This document shows positions 7,350 through 21,600 of a stretch of 64,000 bases of DNA, in pieces. The notes under the pieces were generated by a model. It did not search any database and was not told the DNA's origin. It was given only the letters and a program-made list of their open reading frames with translations. The DNA comes from Acrasis kona (taxonomy: Eukaryota > Heterolobosea > Eutetramitea > Acrasida > Acrasidae). The stretch spans positions 1 through 64,000 of the forward strand of contig JAOPGA020000356.1 of assembly GCA_026419775.2 (NCBI GenBank), in the 5' to 3' direction. The stretch's first letter is position 1. Each line of letters starts with the position of its first letter. The translations under genes were made by a program, and so were the position numbers.

Positions 7350-10300
7350 ATGAACTTTACCACGGAGAGCAAAGTCGGAATTGGTATGTCTAAGTAATAT
7401 GATCTATTCATATATAATCTTTGTTACCTATAGTTATCCAACCGTATAAACCAGATAACAAGTTATGTCTGGAACTCAAGTTTGGGGATATTGTTATTAC
7501 TAAAGGAAGTTGCAATGGTTGGTATAGAGGAACAATATACAACCATCACAAAAAAGAACGAAGGGGTTTGCTACCAATGTCTAACGTTTTCTTTGGAGAT
7601 ACATATAATCGTGCGGCCCGTGTAGCATCTAACTCTCAGAATGGCGACCCAAAGAAAATGGACTTCGACAAAGATAGGATAATAAAAGAACAACTTGACA
7701 TCCCGGCCGGTTCATGGTGGGAGACTGAAATGAAAAGCCCACTTTTCAAAGATGCTGTTGATGCATTTCAAGATTGGTCCTCGTGTTATGACAAGTGGTT
7801 AGCGGAGGTACTTTTTTTGACTCCAATCATCCTAATACATTACAGGAAGAAAATCAAGACATTATGGAGAGGATCCTCAACATACAAGCAAAAATTGTGG
7901 CACTTTTATCAAATGATAAGAAGAAGACTATAAATCAAGACGAAACGCAGTCAATACTCGCGAAACTTATTGAAGAGGGTTGTAGCATCTTGAACGTTGA
8001 TGTAGTAGTTCGTCGTGGAGGAAGGATAGTTGATGAAACATCTTGTACCTCAGTTCAGCTTTACAGGGCATACGCAGAGCAACAAAAGAAAGAAGATCGT
8101 GAGAGGGAACAATTACGTGAAAGAAGAAGAAAAGTAATGAATTTGGATAAAAAAGACCAAGGAAACATGATCTCTCGTATTCTTGGAAATACACCAAAAT
8201 CAACACCAACAGTGCAAGGCGCCGTATCCACAACAGGTTTCTATAACTTGCCAGAGGGCAACGCACAAATGTTGATGGAGGTTGAAAAATGTGTGTTCAA
8301 TGTATGTTACATGATTTGAATAGTTTTAACGCTCCAATAGTTAGAGGATCGTGCCGAATTATATTTTTCATTATATAGTTCAAGCGAACGAAGATACATT
8401 TCAGAGGAGTTCCTAGTCAACCTACCAGCCAATAATGAATCAGAAGACTCTCAGTCCATGATCAAACGGAAAACTATATTCCATAACATTTGTGGAAAGG
8501 ATTTTGTTCGTAACCTGTACCTCGTTGTAAGGATTTATCGTCGTGGAGGAGTTATCGCACCTTATGACAGCTCTCAAAAATCAAGCAACAAACCCAAAAA
8601 ATCACCCAATGGGTTGCCAAAACAACGGAATCGGAAACACATTATACAAGAGACCCTTTGGAATTGGAGCTCTTGAGTTGACTCCAAGTATCGTCAGTAC
8701 TTTAGTAAACGGAGAAAAGTACACTACGCCCGAAAACATTAAAATTTACCAACCTGGAGACAAAGGTGTCAAGGAAGAAATTTTCAACACCATGCTTGAT
8801 CGTATGAAATCATTTCGTCTTTGATTAACCTTTTCGCAGAGATTGTAGAATTAGTGCGATCCAACCAATACACATCACAGTCTGCACACAGCGGACCAAC
8901 ATCAGCAAACTCACAATTCACAAAAGGCATCAGCCTGTCCCTCACGTTATTTTCGAACGAATATCCAGAGCTGATCGAAGCACATCCCGAGCTATCGTGG
9001 TCGAGTGCACCCGTTTCACCAAGTGCCGCATCGAGTCCACTACCAGCAGGCGTCGGATCGTCAGCACCACCCGCAGGATGCGTGTCCCGCACACAACTCA
9101 TGGGATTCCCCGAAGTGGTCTCTCCAGCCGATCGCCGCAATGACATTTACATTACCATCGTAGGAAGCCAAATGACTTTTAGTTGCAAAAACATCATGGT
9201 CGATGCAAAATTAATCATCAACGATGGAGAAAAACCAAAATCGTGCTTGTGTGGTCCGATCGATCCCAACAAGGACGAAAACAACCAAATGGGAGCTTCG
9301 TGGACGAGCAGCGTATTTTATCACAGCAAGAGTCCCAGGTGGATGGAAACATTTCGGTTGAACATTGAACCCAAAGATTTGAAAAAGGCAGTTTTGGTGT
9401 TCATGTTTAGCGACTGTGCATCCAGACATGGCAACAGAGTGACGCCTTTTGGATTTAGTTATTGGGAATTGGTGAGCAGAAATAATTTCCTAAACATGGG
9501 TCATTCGGTAGACACTGAAGTGGGCAGCGAATGGGAAGACAGTATCGTCTTGAGCGTGTACAAATGGAACAAGGCCAGTGGCTTTGACGAAAACATTCAC
9601 GCGTTCATCGATAACCCACAAGAACGAACCCTTCATCAATCCAAATCTCTTTTATACGTTCGTCATAACGTAGTAAGTACCCTGGTGACTCAAAATGAAA
9701 ATTTGAGAAATTTATTGGACTGGGAAGAAGATAACACTGGAGGAGACTCCAAAAAAATGAGCAACATTCTAAAACACTTCATGTATTGTAAGCCGGACGA
9801 AACCAAAACATTCCTGAGAGAAATCTTTCGTGCATTGTTCGGCATTTTGAGCAAAGAAGAAGAGAGAGAAGAAGACGATCAAATGTACATTTCTTCGTTG
9901 GTCTTTCAAGCTCTTTGTCAAATGATTGGAACCGTGGTGGGTCGTAAAACGAACGACGAAGAAAAGTATCGTCAAATCGTAGACGAATACGTGAGCGATC
10001 ACTTTAATTGTCCAATTGCTCACAAATACTTGATGATCGAGTTGAACAAGGCCATAGAAAAACAAGGAAAGGCCTTATTAGATACCACGCGTTCGTTAAC
10101 GTATATCATTGATTTCATGATCAAATCTAGAATTCAATACGAACAAATTCAATCCAGAAGCGATTCGGAATCATTCAGGGATGAAATTTTCCAATTGATG
10201 GTGAAATTCCAACAAATTTTAAAAACAGATAAGGACATTTTGATCGGAGTGCAAGATAATTTACTCAAGAACATCACGTTTGATCCGTTCGTTTCCTTGT

Positions 10301-13002
10301 TCGAACCATCCGACGAGAGATTATGCAACATGATCAAAGATTTCTTGGAGAGCATACCACCCGTAAACGAAAAACGTGTCGGTATGATTCGTGCCAAATT
10401 GGAACTACTATCCAGAATTGTGCAGGGTGATTTGTTCAAGAGAGATTTGAATCGAGATGAGATTCTAATGAAGGTGGTCGAAGAGACCCAATTACATTTC
10501 ACGAGGTACGTTCCTGGAAAAGGTCACATGGAACAAGCGCTATGCGTAAAGATTGTGGGTGATGTCATCGACATGTTGGAAAGCACCAAGAAGAATTTCC
10601 CGCCAAAAGTCGTTGTAAAGAGCTTCAGGATTGTTTTTGTGTTGATCAAGGAATTAAGAAGTTATTACGATCGATTGACAAGAGAATACGAATTGATTGT
10701 TTCAGAGAACAATTTAGTATCGAGCACATCTCAAAATGATTTGAACGAACCCTTCGTCAACGTACCCAAACCACCGCCCACTTTTTACGAAAAGAAACAA
10801 ACGGTTGTGGAGAATGAGAAATCAAGAGCCGACGTGATTTGCGACGTGATTGCATTCTTGAGATTATACTCGAGTCAAGATGAATTTAGCGAATTGTTCG
10901 TGACCTTGGAACAATCTCCCGATTCTCAATTAACCACGATTGATGAGATTTTGAATTTGTTGAGCGTCATGTTGAGCGAGCACAATCCGATCAGAAATTC
11001 ACCATGGACACAATTCCACATTTACATGTACTGTGTGGTTGGATTCCAAACGTGTGTCAAATTATCGCGACAATTAATTTCGATCAAGAATGCGGACGAT
11101 GTTGATTCCAATTTGATCAGCATGAGATTTGCATCCTTTTCGGATGTTCTATTCAATTTCATGTTGAATCAACCAGGAATTGCTCCTGAAAAAATGTTGC
11201 TTTACAAGAGAAGAAAATTCTCAAATGCATGTCCCACGCCCAATACAGACATGAGAGTATCTTTGTTAGAATTATTCGTTTCCAGATGGGATTCGTTCGA
11301 TCCATCCGAAAAATTAAATTTGACGCCCCATCTAATTCACAAAATCATGAAGGTATTCGACCTCAGATCGGACCAACAATCCGATGACGATCGCATGAAC
11401 GAATTGGCAGTTCGTTTGTATCACGACATGTTGACTGTCGAATTTTCCAAATGTTGTAATTTTGATTCTTGCGAAAGAGAAACCCAAAAGTGCTTAGCGG
11501 AGAGCAAAATCGACGAAAGATTCAAAACAAACTTTATCGAGGGTTTACGCACCAAATTAATGAGCTCGAACGAACAAGAAGAAACACAGCTGAGTAAGAG
11601 CGGAATTGAATTCTTGGATCGAATCAGCAGCATGATGAAACAGGTGGAAGAGATTCAAAAAGCATTCGAAGAGCACGATAAAACAAAGAGTTGTTTGCAG
11701 GTGATGGGTCAATTTTTGAGCAAGAACAATATGGATTTGTATTTCAAATACGTTCATATTTTGAGCAAGATGCATCAAGAGTTGGGAAATCACGTCGAGG
11801 CTGCACTATCGCTCATGGAGCATTGGAACCGATTGCAGTGGTTCTCGGACGATACTTTGGCGTATTTTAGCGAAGAATACAAACAAGAAAAGGAGTGCAA
11901 GAGGAAGGAATTAATGACTCGAAGAATGATTGATTTGTTAGAGAATGGAAAGGATTGGGAACGCGCCATTGAGTTTTGCGATCAGCTCAAATCTTATTAT
12001 CAACAAAATTATCAGTACTGGCATTTGGAGAGCTTATTGGCCAGACAAGGAGAGCTCTACGCGAACATCATCACCAAGAAGCGTTTCCCCGCCTTCTTCT
12101 TTGCTAGTTTCTACGGAAGGACGTGTCCAAGAGACATTAAGAACGCTAGCTTCATTTTCAAGAGCAAAGAATTAGAAAACCATGTAGAATTTGCAAATCA
12201 CTTGAAGAAAAAGTATCCAGGAGTGGAATTGCTGAGTAAAACACCCAATGCCGAAGAGATTCAAAAACTGAGTGATAGCGAGGGAATGTTTATGGAGGTA
12301 TTCGCCGTGAATCCAATCAGTCAGCGCGAAATCGATAACTTGTACGTACCAAGAGATCGCAGAGTACATCCAAAGATTTCGCGCTACGAACAAAATAATA
12401 ATACCAATCACATGGCAGTGGCAAGGCGTTATAGAGAGAGCGAAGAGAAGGCGCCTAATGGATACGACTTTATGGACATGCACAGAGAGATTCGAGTGTT
12501 TGTGGTACCTGAGAAATTCCCTTGTATGAGGAGAAGACAACCCGTCACGCAAGTGTTCACGATTGATTTGGATCCATTAGAAAATGCAATCAAGGACGTG
12601 GAGGACAAGACGTTGGATTTGCAGGATAGTGTCATTTCTCATCGTATATTTAAGGAGAACGAGAATGATGTCAAATTGAGACCTGATACCAATGAATTGA
12701 GCATGCATTTGACTGGTGTAATTGATGCGCCAGTGAATGGAGGAATGGGAAAGTATATAGAGGTGTTCTTTGGAGAGGATTACATTAGCAAGCATCCTGA
12801 CTGTCGACCGCTGTTGGAGAGATTTGCCACGGCGTTGAGAAATCAATTAGATGTGTTGAAAGATGGATTGGCTTATCGTAGAGAGTTTTCGACGGGTAAA
12901 GCCCTTGCCCTTTCGGATCATTTGGAGAAATTGTATGGAAAGATGCGTACAGACTGCCAACCTATATTTTCAAAGTACTTGGGTACCAATGTTCAAAAAT
13001 AA
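7350..13002 (+). CDS. DOCK-family Rho/Rac guanine-nucleotide exchange factor
   Basis: Exons run 7350-7383, 7434-7807, 7846-8301, 8341-~8550, then to 8801, and 8840-13002. The introns I can place are 37-50 nt. The N-terminus holds an SH3 domain (VIQPYKPDNKLCLELKFGD, NGWYRGTIYNHH). Next come a DOCK linker (LYFSLYSSSERRYISEEFLV), the C2-like DHR1 lipid-binding domain (FPEVVSPADRRNDIYITIVG ... FYHSKSPRWMETFRLNIEP) and an all-helical middle. The C-terminal DHR2 catalytic domain (about 11,850-12,900) includes MIDLLENGKDWERAIEFCDQ and FFFASFYGRTCPRDIKNASF. SH3-DHR1-DHR2 order matches DOCK-A/B proteins, which activate Rac with ELMO in motility and phagocytosis. Between about 8530 and 8660 the frame changes without a clear consensus intron, so the model is uncertain there. 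Confidence 0.93.
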
Positions 13003-13094
13003 AAACTTTTTGTCTTGTATAAAATCGTATTGTTTAGTTGACCTTGATTTGCGCGGATCTTTGTTGGGCAAATATATCAGTTGGATAGACTGTC

Positions 13095-16000
13095 ATGAGG
13101 GCCGCTGGTGACCACATGTTGGGTGAACAAAAATTTAAGGAAGGTTCTTTGAAAACTCACGCATCGTACGCGAACCAAAATCAAATGAACTTTGTTTCGC
13201 AAAATAAAAAAATGTTGGGGAGGAAAAATAGCGACATGAATCAAGGATATTCCCAAAAATACAATCCTAGAAACTTTGAAAAGCCCATTCATTTAAATCA
13301 ACAACAATCTTCAATTGATCTATACGAACAACAATACATCATGGAGGCACAGCACGAAGTAGGCATAAGCGAACCTGTCGAACAATACCCTTCATCGAGA
13401 ACAACAAAACGCGCGCTATCTCAAACATCAACACAAGGTCGACCCAAAACGAAAAAAGTTGCAACCGTGGTTTCACCCCCTCCCCAAATACCTGTAAATA
13501 TTAACGTGATAAAGAGCATTACATCATCCACTGGTTCAGGAATAGAAAAGATTATAGATCTGGGGACTGGGAAGAAGGTTTCTAACAAGACGTCAACAAA
13601 CATGTGGACATCTAACGTAGCTAAAACCAATCAATCAAGCTGTGTGCTCGAGCTTAAAAATATCAAGCAGCTACAAGACGATAGTTTGTTGCTACACATT
13701 GGCATAATACCTTTTCGTAAAGGATGTCCCAAGAAATGCGTTATATCAACGGCTTCGCATCCAGAGTTTGGTTTTAAAGTAATACATGATAATTGGATGA
13801 TTGAGGATACAGTAAACCTAGACGCAGACGTGGAGCAATCCGTCACATTGTCGCCATCCAAAACACAACGATACATCTCATTTACATTTACAGGTTCGCA
13901 TGACTTCGGTAACGCCCATCGTATATTGGATTTTTCGATACATTTGATGGATAGAATTACAGAAAGATCCGCTTCCACCACACCAAAAATATTAAGCGGG
14001 CATAATACACCTCGCAGCGGTATCGCAACCCCGAGAGGTGCAGTAATTACGCCCCGCTCCGTAGGTAATGTTAATAATCAGCAAGAGGAGAAAACTCCAA
14101 GAGGCATACTTATCATGCCACAAAACAATATCAACTCTATACAACCAATAGAAGATGTTGATTCAGAAGTTGTAGCAATTTCAACAGGAACCCATACACC
14201 GTACAGTTCCGGTACTAGAACACCATATAGCACAGGAAATCGTACACCGCATACAGGGTCACATACTCCATATAGCACGGGGAGTCGCACTCCACATTTA
14301 CAACCACAACACTACCCTGCTCCAGAGGCACCCGATGTTCGAACGCATAAGATCGACTCGTCAAATCACAGCGGATCACATACTCCATACAGTACTGGTA
14401 GTCGCACTCCACATATACAATCGCAACACGTTCCAGAAATACCTGGCTATCGCTCAGAGAATCAAGATATAGCAAACTATCGTACGTCACAGGTGGACTC
14501 ATCAAATTATAGCGGGTCACATACTCCATATAGCACAGGCAGTCGCACTCCACATACACAATCACAGCATCACACAGAAACTATACCTGGTGTTCGGATG
14601 CAAAATTCAGATGCATTAATTCAGAGTGGAGCTCATACACCGTATAGCACAGGTGCTCGCACTCCTCATATACAACCACAGCCTTTTATGGATACGAGCA
14701 ATGCACAAGCACAACATATCGATTCACGAATTCATAATGATTCGCATCCTGTATACTCTAACGGTATACGAACTCCTCATACAGGTTCTCAAACACCTCA
14801 TAGTATCGACAATAGAACTCCTCTTCGTAGTGGCTCCCATACGCCCTATAGCGGCATGTACAATCCAATAGATTATATCAACGAAGCAGCTAGGACTATT
14901 ACAAAAGAAATTGAATCAACTGATATAAATACCCACACTAAACTTCACAATCACGAAAATCAACAGATCAAGGAAATGACAACCAACGAAGCTGTTTACA
15001 TGAAACCATCCATCAAATCGCCCTTCAGCAAAATTCAAATAGAAAGTACAACTAATCAACACGTGGTATTTAGTGGAGATGTCTTTAATCACGATAAAAG
15101 TATTTCTTCGACGTCGATGACCGGATCTAGTCCGGCCCACTTTCCGATGGAAGACTCAACGGATCATCTACGTAAACATGTATTCCATGTTCCTGAATTT
15201 CAATCGCCTGTTCAATCACCAGCACCTGCCGTAATCAAGAGATCCCCACTTCGCCAACAAGTATCTACATACCCCAAAAGAACACCACCACCTGGTTCTG
15301 TTTATTATAGGAAAGAGCCCCACAAGAGCGATCATTTTGATTTTAGTCCCAATAAGGTTGAGTTCAAGTCGAAAACAGAATTTGAACCTGTGATAGATGC
15401 TTGGGCTCACGAGACGAAGAAACATAAAAGTCCACCCAAGTACAATGATTTGAATTCAGGGTCAGTTGCATCGAATGTTCGAAGGGTGCTGAATCATGGT
15501 ATTAAAAACAACTCTAGAAGTAAAACTCCGGTCCATCCCGCAAGAGCGACTGGCAGTAATCAATCCGCTTTTAAAAAGAGGGCAACCTCTGCTAATCCAA
15601 GGTTGTTCAAAATATCACCAACGAAAGTTCAAGTCAATCACAGTGATCATCAACAAATCAAGATCATAACCATACCACCCAGCGTAACCAGATCTCCATC
15701 CAAGAAGAGATTCATCGGTGAGTCTGCTCCAAAAGTATATAACTTTGCATCTAGTGCGGAGGAGGTCAGGACCATGACCACTCCACTCAGGAGCTCTTAC
15801 AGAGAAATATATAAACAAGTAATACCAACTGCTATAAATTTTGATTCGAGTTCAATGGAGACAAGTGAGATCTCTGATATTAGGCCCAATCATTCCACAA
15901 ACCAAGTTAGTGATATTTCACAGGATGAGTACTTCCATGTAGAGAAGCTTTCCGTTGGGTTTGATTTATCTGTTGATGAAGATGATGTTGTTCTAGATAC

Positions 16001-18588
16001 ATCTCATCAACAAACCTTGTCGGATGATATACAGAACCATTCGCATGAAAATAAAAACCTTGAACCTCCTCACCGAATAAACACGCACACCAATATGAAC
16101 ACTGAGAAAAACATAGCTAGCAAAACACCTTCTCCTATCCATGAACTACAAGCTACTATTCCTTATCCACCTGTTCAGAATGCTATCGATATACCAAATA
16201 ACTTGCGCGCAACAACCAACAATCATGTTGTTGATGATTTTATAACAGTTAATCACACAAATATAACTCAGGATGAAAGCTGCGCCAATGTCACTCATCA
16301 CACAGTTGATGAGATACAAGAAGACTTGAAGGTAGTTTCTGAAGTGCCGAAGCAACAACCAGCCATCATTACAAACATGGTAGAAGGCTCACCTGATAAG
16401 GATGTACAAAAGACACCAATTACAAATCAAAAATCTCCAAGAAAAGTCTTTTCTAAACTATCTCCGAGGAACTTTTTGGATTCCATTACGCAAAAGTTGA
16501 AGAGGCAGAAACAACTTAAAAAAGAACTCGAGAGCTTGAGAAATAGCAATGAAGATACATCAAGCGAGGCAATTACGCCGAGGGAACACATAAATGTGGA
16601 TTTGCCTAATACGCAGTCACTCCAAAATACAGACACACAACAACATCAACAATCCACACCAAGTGTCGCTCCAGTCAATCAATCTCAATTCTCAACAACA
16701 ATCGATCAAGAAGAACAATATACTACTTCACATCAGCTCAATGAGAGGCGCAATTCGGTCCAAAAGTGTGAATCATACATCGCAAGTAGATCCTAAAAGA
16801 TCTTCTACCCAATCTCTTCATGAATCATCGAGAATCGAAATTGAACACGCTGATGTAGCACAAAATGTCAATGCTAATTCAAATACCGTGAATGTTAAGC
16901 AATCTCCCAAACCACTTCATATAGATACTAGAAATTATTCCGAGTTAGATGATACCACATCTGAAATTGAGATTTACTCTTCTGACGACGAAATTGATGA
17001 AATGCCCAGAGTGTGTTCGCCGCCAGCTATTGTGCCGCATATAGCTGCACTTAGGGGTGCCAAGGAGCCCAAACCCACACGCCACCCATCGCCTTTCAGA
17101 ATTGATAATGCAAGGCAACCAAAAAAGAGTGATTTCAATCCCCCAACAACGAAGACTACTCCTCAAAATGTTCCAAAGCCTTCAACCCTTCCGCAACGTA
17201 AATCACATCTGTCAAAGAGACCCGAGCATGAATTTGAGGGAGAGTATCATTCATCTAACGACAGTTCGTCTATGGAATCCTCGCCTACCACATCTAATGC
17301 AATCCAATCGTTTGATAAAATAATTGAAGCTCAATTAGAAACCATCACAGCACTTCCAAAAAGACCAGCTCCTACTCCAAATGAATATACCTCTGACCAA
17401 CGACGTTCTCCAAAACAATCTCCAAGAATCTCATCTTCAGAAAGATTAAGAAGACCATCCCAAATTGAACGTGACAATCATGAAGAGTACATACATAATC
17501 AAGTGAAAGAATGGAGGAAAGATTACCAAAGACAACCAAAAGAAGCTCCATACTCCTCCTCACTCGTCAATGGAAATAATTTTGAAGGCAACCACCACAA
17601 TGAATACTCATCATATCCTGAAAACAACAAACAAAACACAATTGACCCGAAGAAACCTGAACTCATACCGCGTGAGGAAGAAATAAGAGCAAAGTTTACA
17701 GTACGCAAGCAACTTGAAACTTTTTTTCATCAAAAAAGAGTAAGAGAGGAACTTCTTGTGATCCAAAAACAAAAGATAGACCGAGAGAACAAAATGAAAG
17801 AAATTGAAGCGAGAAGATCATACGAGGCAAATTTAAAGGTAATGGAGGAAGAGAGAATAAAGATTCAAAAACAAATGGATGATACAAGAATAGAAGAATT
17901 GAAAAAACAGAGGAGCAAGTCGAATAATCAATCTAATGACTTGGATTCTATCTCTTCTCCTGTTTCTACAGATTCTGGCGAAAATGTAGCAAAAGCTTCA
18001 CATCCAACAACTCCTACTACTAATCAACCAATTATTTATTATCCTGAAAGGCTTTTACACTTTGTTCAACATCCTAATCAATCTACATTCAAAAGATTAA
18101 TGATTGGATCGACTGTTACTGCATACTCTCTAAACGATAAAAGCCCATCCTCACCTAAAAATCTTCCCTACACAGAGGCTAAAAAAGTGATTAAAATGGA
18201 TGCATCTAATTTGATTGTTACTCCAAAAAAGAGCTTCTTGAAAAAGTCGATAAAGATTCCACTAAAGTCAATCAAATGGATTGTTTTCGGAGCATACTCA
18301 TCAGTGTTCAAAATTGTGCGTCCAAATTATACTTGGAGATGTGTGACAATTGTTGCAGAGGGTCAGTCAGTACATATGGTGTTTGATAGCGATGGTGAAG
18401 TGAAAGATTGGATATTTGGCATGCAATATTTCGCATTAAACAGCATTACAGCGAATATGAGGCCTTTGTACAATAACTCTACTTTGTTTTTCAAGCGGTT
18501 GGCATTGAAAGCGCAGCAAGAAAATGCACTTGTGTCGGATTATGTATTAAATAGCATCAAAATGTTAATAAGTGAAAGTGAGGAGTAG
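13095..18588 (+). CDS. Giant C2 / TP-repeat / coiled-coil / PH-domain protein
   Basis: Two overlapping frames (13095-16796 and one ending 18588) join through a 37-nt intron at 16674-16710 (GTCAATC...ATCAAG), giving 1,818 residues. Features in order: an NT-C2-like beta domain (~residues 175-290, LELKNIKQLQDDSLLLHIGI ... FTFTGSHDFGNAHRILDFSI); a ~230-residue region of TP-rich repeats (GSHTPYSTGSRTPH); a long disordered Ser/Pro/Gln region; a charged coiled coil (around 17,680-17,920); and a C-terminal PH-like domain (KSIKIPLKSIKWIVFGAYSS ... VKDWIFGMQYFAL). The architecture suggests a membrane or cytoskeleton adaptor of the EEIG1/EHBP1 type, regulated by proline-directed kinases; that role is inference. 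It follows the DOCK gene by only 92 bp. Two separate genes remain possible, since the intron consensus is weak. Confidence 0.7.
14161..14860 (+). repeat. Coding tandem repeats, HTPYSTGSRTPH type
   Basis: Inside the C2/PH gene, a unit of about 55 codons recurs four times with core SHTPYSTGSRTPH, followed by QxQH and a variable linker. Shorter TP-only copies lie on each side. Nearly every core carries three Thr-Pro or Ser-Thr sites. The repeats are clear in DNA (CATACTCCATATAGCAC recurs almost exactly), so recent unit duplication is likely. Confidence 0.9.
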
Positions 18589-18615
18589 ATTAAATTTTAT
18601 TTTACATTTTAAATT

Positions 18616-21600
18616 CTATTTGGATTCTTTCATCTCCTTCAAATCCTGACTAATTTGTCTCAAGTGGATGCAAGATTGTACATAGTTGAACAAAATTCTC
18701 ATTGCAACACTCGCCTTCTTTTCGCAGCTTTCAGAATTAAGATCGTCCTTCTTCAGCTCTTGTGATGCATCACTAAACCATGATGATGGGTGATTCAAGT
18801 TAGTGGCGTCGAATTTCATTGCTCTTTGTATCAAACCCTTCTTTAAGAGCGATTTGCATTGAGTCCATGATTGTACCTGCTCTTTTTGATCGCCAAGCAA
18901 CAACAGAACCGATCTCGACACTGATAAAACTGTAGAATTAACAGTTTTATAAGAAGTAACCTCAGATATTGTTCGTTGGGTAATCTTTGAAAGTTCCTGC
19001 TTTGAATTATTAGACTCCTCGATAGCTTCAAGTATCAATTTCTTCTCCTCATCTGTTGCCGATTCAAATCCACTAGCTATTTGCAGGTTACTATTTTGAA
19101 TTGATGGCCCAACGATCTCCTCCTCTTGATTATTTGTATCCTCTTCCATCGTTACAAAAGAGGGATCAATAGACGCTACATGATCCACTACAGGCGACGG
19201 TGGCGTACAAGGAATAGAATACACTTCTTGTACATCATCTACTATTGGAACGATCGTGAGCTGCTCTTCAAATGTTGGTACTATGTTGGCACTGTCAACA
19301 AGTTCTACACATTGTTCTTGTTTGTGTCCATGCATCATAGTATTAACTTCGACATCCCCTTTCATTCTCTGCTTTCTGTGTAGGCAATAAATAATAACAA
19401 ATATGATTACAACAATCATCAACAACAAAATCACACCAAAGATTACTCCCAACACAATACCTACTGTTCTGCCTGCATCTATTCCAAGCATACTGTTTTT
19501 AGGTTTGGAAGTAGTATTTACAGTTTGTAGTGAGTTTAGTTTTTGTGATCCATAATAAGAGATCTTCATAGTAGAGTTGTTCTTGTTATCGTGAATACTT
19601 CTTTGTGCAGATGAAGAAACAACACAAATAGAAAACTTTTCATTAAAGACGGCATCGATTAATGAAGAATCAACAAAATAAGTAAGGGTTTCGGAAATGA
19701 TTCTTTTCCTAACGTCGATAATTTGAGCAGTAACAAAACTAACATCTTGATCGACACCAATCATTAAAAGATATTCAGCGTTAGCTTGTAATGCGGTCTC
19801 AACTTCAGCGAAACTATCACTTCTTAATAATAACTTTTGACCTGAAGCGACGAACGAAACGGATGATTCAATGCTATTAGTACTAGAAGAGGACATTAGA
19901 GTCAAACCAGTAACTAGACCAGATGGTAATGTATTTGGGAAGCTAAACAAAACAAATGATTGAAATCCAACAATGGTTGCTGGTGGATCAAAGCATAATG
20001 CCTTTTTATCCGACTGGTCAATCTGCAACAATAACTTATTATCTGTTGTTGCTTCGTACTGAGGTTGTCCTGTAGATCCTATAATTCGATCGGATACGCT
20101 CTTGTTGATTGTAGAATTCATGTCGATGCTGTCAAATGCAACATAATTACTTGATAATGCCTTCATGTCAATATCACATGACATTCCCAAATATCCATTT
20201 TTACATTGGCAATTGTTAGAGGATACACATTTTCCGTTTCCAGAGCATACTGCACTGTGATCTGCAGCATATCCATAGCAATTGATAGTTACACTCATGG
20301 TAGGTGTTTGAGTTGGAGAGGGTGTTGATGTTTGAGTTGGAGAGGGTGTTGGTGTTTGGGTGGGTGTATATGTTGTAGTTAGAGTAGCAGAAAGTGTAGG
20401 AGTAGGTGTTGGTGTTGGCGTAGGCGTTGGAATTAATGTTGGTGCTTGAGTTGGTGTAGATGTAGATGACAGAGTTACTATTTGTGTTGCGGTAGGTGTT
20501 AACGTTGACGTAGGAGAAGGTGTAATAAAAGGTGCAGTAGTTATTGTTGGTGTAGGATTCGTTGTCTGGGTTGTCGCTGGAGTTGGAGTCGATGTTGGTG
20601 TAGGAGTTTGAGTAGTAGACGGCGTTGGTGTCGGAGTGGGTGTTGGGGTAATTGTGGGTGTTGGTGTAGGTGTCGGAGTGGAGGTAGGTGTTGACGACGG
20701 AGTTAGTGTAGGCGTTGACGTTGGCGTAGGGTTAGGTGCTTCCGTTATTGTTGGTGTAGGAGTAGGAGAAGATGTCGGTGTCGGAGTAGGAGTTGGCGAT
20801 GAAGTAGGAGAAGATGTCTGTGTCGGAGTAGGAGTCGATGTTGGCGCTGGCGTAGGTGTTGGAGGTGGTGTGAATGGATAACAGACCACAACAGTTTGAA
20901 GAGATCCGGCAGCTATTGATTTGATTACTCTAGGTCCTAATATACCACTCGTGTTGACCGCAACAGGGCTTAATTGATTACTATAATTGCTAATTCCCAA
21001 CTGGCCATATCTATATATTTAGTAGCTACGTCTATATAACAATCTTACGAGTTGTAACCAAAAGTATAAGCTAACCCATCAGAAGTTAACAGCGCTGTTT
21101 GAAACATTGATGCAGATGCACTTATAACTTTTTTACCACTTAACACACCATTGGTGAGAACTGCAACAGGGGTCGCTATTCTTTGACTAGTTATACCGAC
21201 ACCCAACTGACCGTTACTTTAAGGTGTTAGCCGTGTAATCAAAATATTACCATGTTACCTGTTAGCACCAAAAGTAAAGGCCAATCCATCAGATGTGACT
21301 AATACTGTATGATATATACCTGCAGCTACGCCTACAACTATTTTGCCGTTTAGTACTCCACTGGTAATAACTGCAACTGGGTTTCTCTTAAGGGTAGTAC
21401 TGTCGATACCCAACTGACCATAACTACCAATGTGTTACAAAGAGTATTCAAAATATTATCACTTTACGTGTTCCAACCAAAAGTAAAGGCTAATCCATCG
21501 GATGTTACAACAGCTGAATGTCCATTCCCTGATGCTGCAGCAATGACTTTTTTACCGCTCAGCACTCCATTTGAAACGACTGCAACAGGGTTTAGTTGTT

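Noticed and set aside
14078-14565. Minus-strand frames rich in Tyr/Val/Cys
   Set aside because: They mirror the TP-repeat coding region of the C2/PH gene and repeat with its period.
20636-20881. Open frame of Val/Gly repeats on the plus strand
   Set aside because: It is the antisense shadow of the Pro/Thr-rich stalk of the RCC1 membrane protein.
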